Assembly (NCBI RefSeq): GCF_002221505.1
Contig: NZ_CP011037.1
Span: 1-64,000, forward strand
DNA from: Pseudoalteromonas nigrifaciens
GTDB lineage: Bacteria; Pseudomonadota; Gammaproteobacteria; Enterobacterales; Alteromonadaceae
DNA: 64,000 nt
Direction: 5' to 3'
Shown here: positions 62,924 to 64,000 of the stretch, piece after piece
Layout: each line of letters begins with the position of its first letter
How positions within the stretch are numbered: position 1 is the first letter of the stretch
Notes under the pieces: generated by a model
Database searches by the model: none
Told to the model about the DNA's origin: nothing
The model's input: the letters and a program-made list of their open reading frames with translations, nothing else
Program-made: the position numbers and the translations under genes

Positions 62924-64000
62924 AATGAAAAAAATAATTTATACGCTAAGTGCGGTTATATTGCCAATAGCAATGTCGAGCACTGTTTTAGCGTCTGCTA
63001 TTGAGCAAACCAAAGGCAGCTATATCGATAAGTTTCGTCAACTAGACGAAGCATTGCCAACACCAAATGTTTATAGAAGTGCTGCCGGAGAACCTGGCGA
63101 AAATTATTGGCAGCAACGCGTTAATTACGATATTGACGTACAATTAGACGAAAAAAAGCGCCGTATAAGCGGTAGCCAAAAAATAGAATATAAAAACAAT
63201 TCACCACACACATTAAAGTACTTATGGTTACAGTTAGATCAAAACGTTTTTAAAAATGATTCAATTGCAGAAACCACTCAAACGTTTAAAAGTACTTTAA
63301 CAAGTTTACCAGCCGATAAACCCGCCAAGTTAAGTTTAGGCGACCTTCGTCGTCAACAGTTTATGAGTGACAACGAGCTTGGCTATACAATTAGCAATGT
63401 AAAAGATGACAATGGCGACGAGTTACGTGTAACCGTAGTTGATACATTAATGCGCATTGACCTAAATAAACCGTTAAAGCCAGGTAAAGAAGCCGAATTT
63501 AGCATGAACTTTGCGTTTAACTTAGTTGAAGAAGATGCAGTAGGCGCACGTTCGGGCTATGAGCACTTTGAGAAAGATGGTAACGATATATTTTTAGTGG
63601 CGCAGTGGTTTCCGCGTTTAGCTGCTTATACTGATTACGAAGCTTGGACTAATAAAACATTTTTAGGTGGCGGCGAATTTACCTTAGAGTTTGGTGATTA
63701 CGATGTTGAAATTACCGTACCTGCGGACCATATCGTGTCGGCAACGGGTAAGCTTAATAACGCAAGTAGCGTATTAACGAGCACGCAACGCAAACGTTTA
63801 AAGCAAGCCGAAAATGCTAAACGCCCTGTGTTTATTGTTAGTGAAGAAGAAGCGCTCGATAACGAAAAATCCAGTACAGATAAAACTAAAACTTGGCACT
63901 TTAAAGCTAATAACGTACGCGACTTTGCTTGGGCGTCGTCACGCAAATTTATGTGGGATGCTAAAGGCTATCAGCAAGGCGGTGATGAGCAGCCATTGGT
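62924..64000 (+). CDS. M1-family metallopeptidase, 5' part
   Basis: Runs off the window; 359 codons are visible. A signal peptide (MKKIIYTLSAVILPIAMSSTVLASA) is followed by the beta-sheet N-terminal domain of M1 aminopeptidases (NYWQQRVNYDIDVQLDEKKRRISGSQKIEYKNNSPHTLKYLWLQLDQNVF, then FLVAQWFPRLAAYTDYEAW). The HExxH zinc site would lie beyond the window. An ACAGG Shine-Dalgarno precedes the ATG. Probably a periplasmic aminopeptidase, another protein-degradation gene like the DPP-IV homologue. Confidence 0.85.

Noticed and set aside
1..64000. tRNA or rRNA genes
   Set aside because: None recognised by eye; a tRNAscan-SE run would settle it.

Overview
The window looks like part of the secondary chromosome (or a chromosome-sized replicon) of a marine gammaproteobacterium of the Pseudoalteromonas type. 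This is an inference from gene content and style: an AT-rich genome with short intergenic spaces, paired with a ParA/ParB partition locus whose ParA carries an N-terminal helix-turn-helix, as in plasmid-like chromosome II replicons. No rRNA or tRNA gene was seen. No database search was possible, so all names rest on motif recognition.

Layout. 0-2.8 kb: parA-parB followed by a cluster of five 19-bp parS-like sites; three more sites lie at 48-51 kb. 2.8-9.4 kb: a SWIM/SNF2 helicase, then four tandem copies of a roughly 100-nt structured RNA gene with sigma-E-like promoters and intrinsic terminators (one copy hit by an IS30-family element), then rmuC. 9.5-19.4 kb: a secreted DPP-IV-like peptidase, then a complete copper-resistance locus: the copA-copB-copC-copD operon with two extra periplasmic genes, and the divergent copR-copS two-component system with a palindromic box between them.

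19.5-32.4 kb is the accessory part: an intact LysR gene, a broken LysR gene beside a PACE efflux gene, a decayed AHH-type nuclease, an orphan Xre/MbcA/ParS antitoxin, a yybP-ykoY manganese riboswitch in front of a CaCA cation exchanger, an MscS channel whose C-terminus was rewritten by an IS66-family insertion (exact 8-bp target duplication), a GlxA-type regulator with a divergent secreted metallo-beta-lactamase-fold hydrolase, and an abortive-infection (Abi_C) gene. 32.4-43 kb: a DUF3360 transporter, a MYG1-family nuclease, a GyrI-like protein, LysR plus VOC pair, REP-like repeats, a split spermidine-synthase-like pair, a MarR-HlyD-FUSC efflux operon with two operators, and arfB.

43-64 kb: a second large SNF2 helicase, a uracil-DNA glycosylase-family gene, a VOC gene, an iron-uptake type operon (DUF3649, PepSY membrane protein, DUF3325) with a possible Fur box, a lipocalin, a small UPF0178 operon, a REP-associated (RAYT) transposase with its own repeat arrays and 107-bp flanking repeats, LysE/Lrp pair, a methyltransferase, sbcD-sbcC, and the 5' part of an M1 metallopeptidase that runs off the window.

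The most unusual signals are non-coding: the tandem sigma-E-like small RNA family with compensatory base changes, the parS-like sites spread over about 49 kb, a 17-bp TGTAAA-N5-TTTACA palindrome occurring seven times, and the RAYT/REP system.
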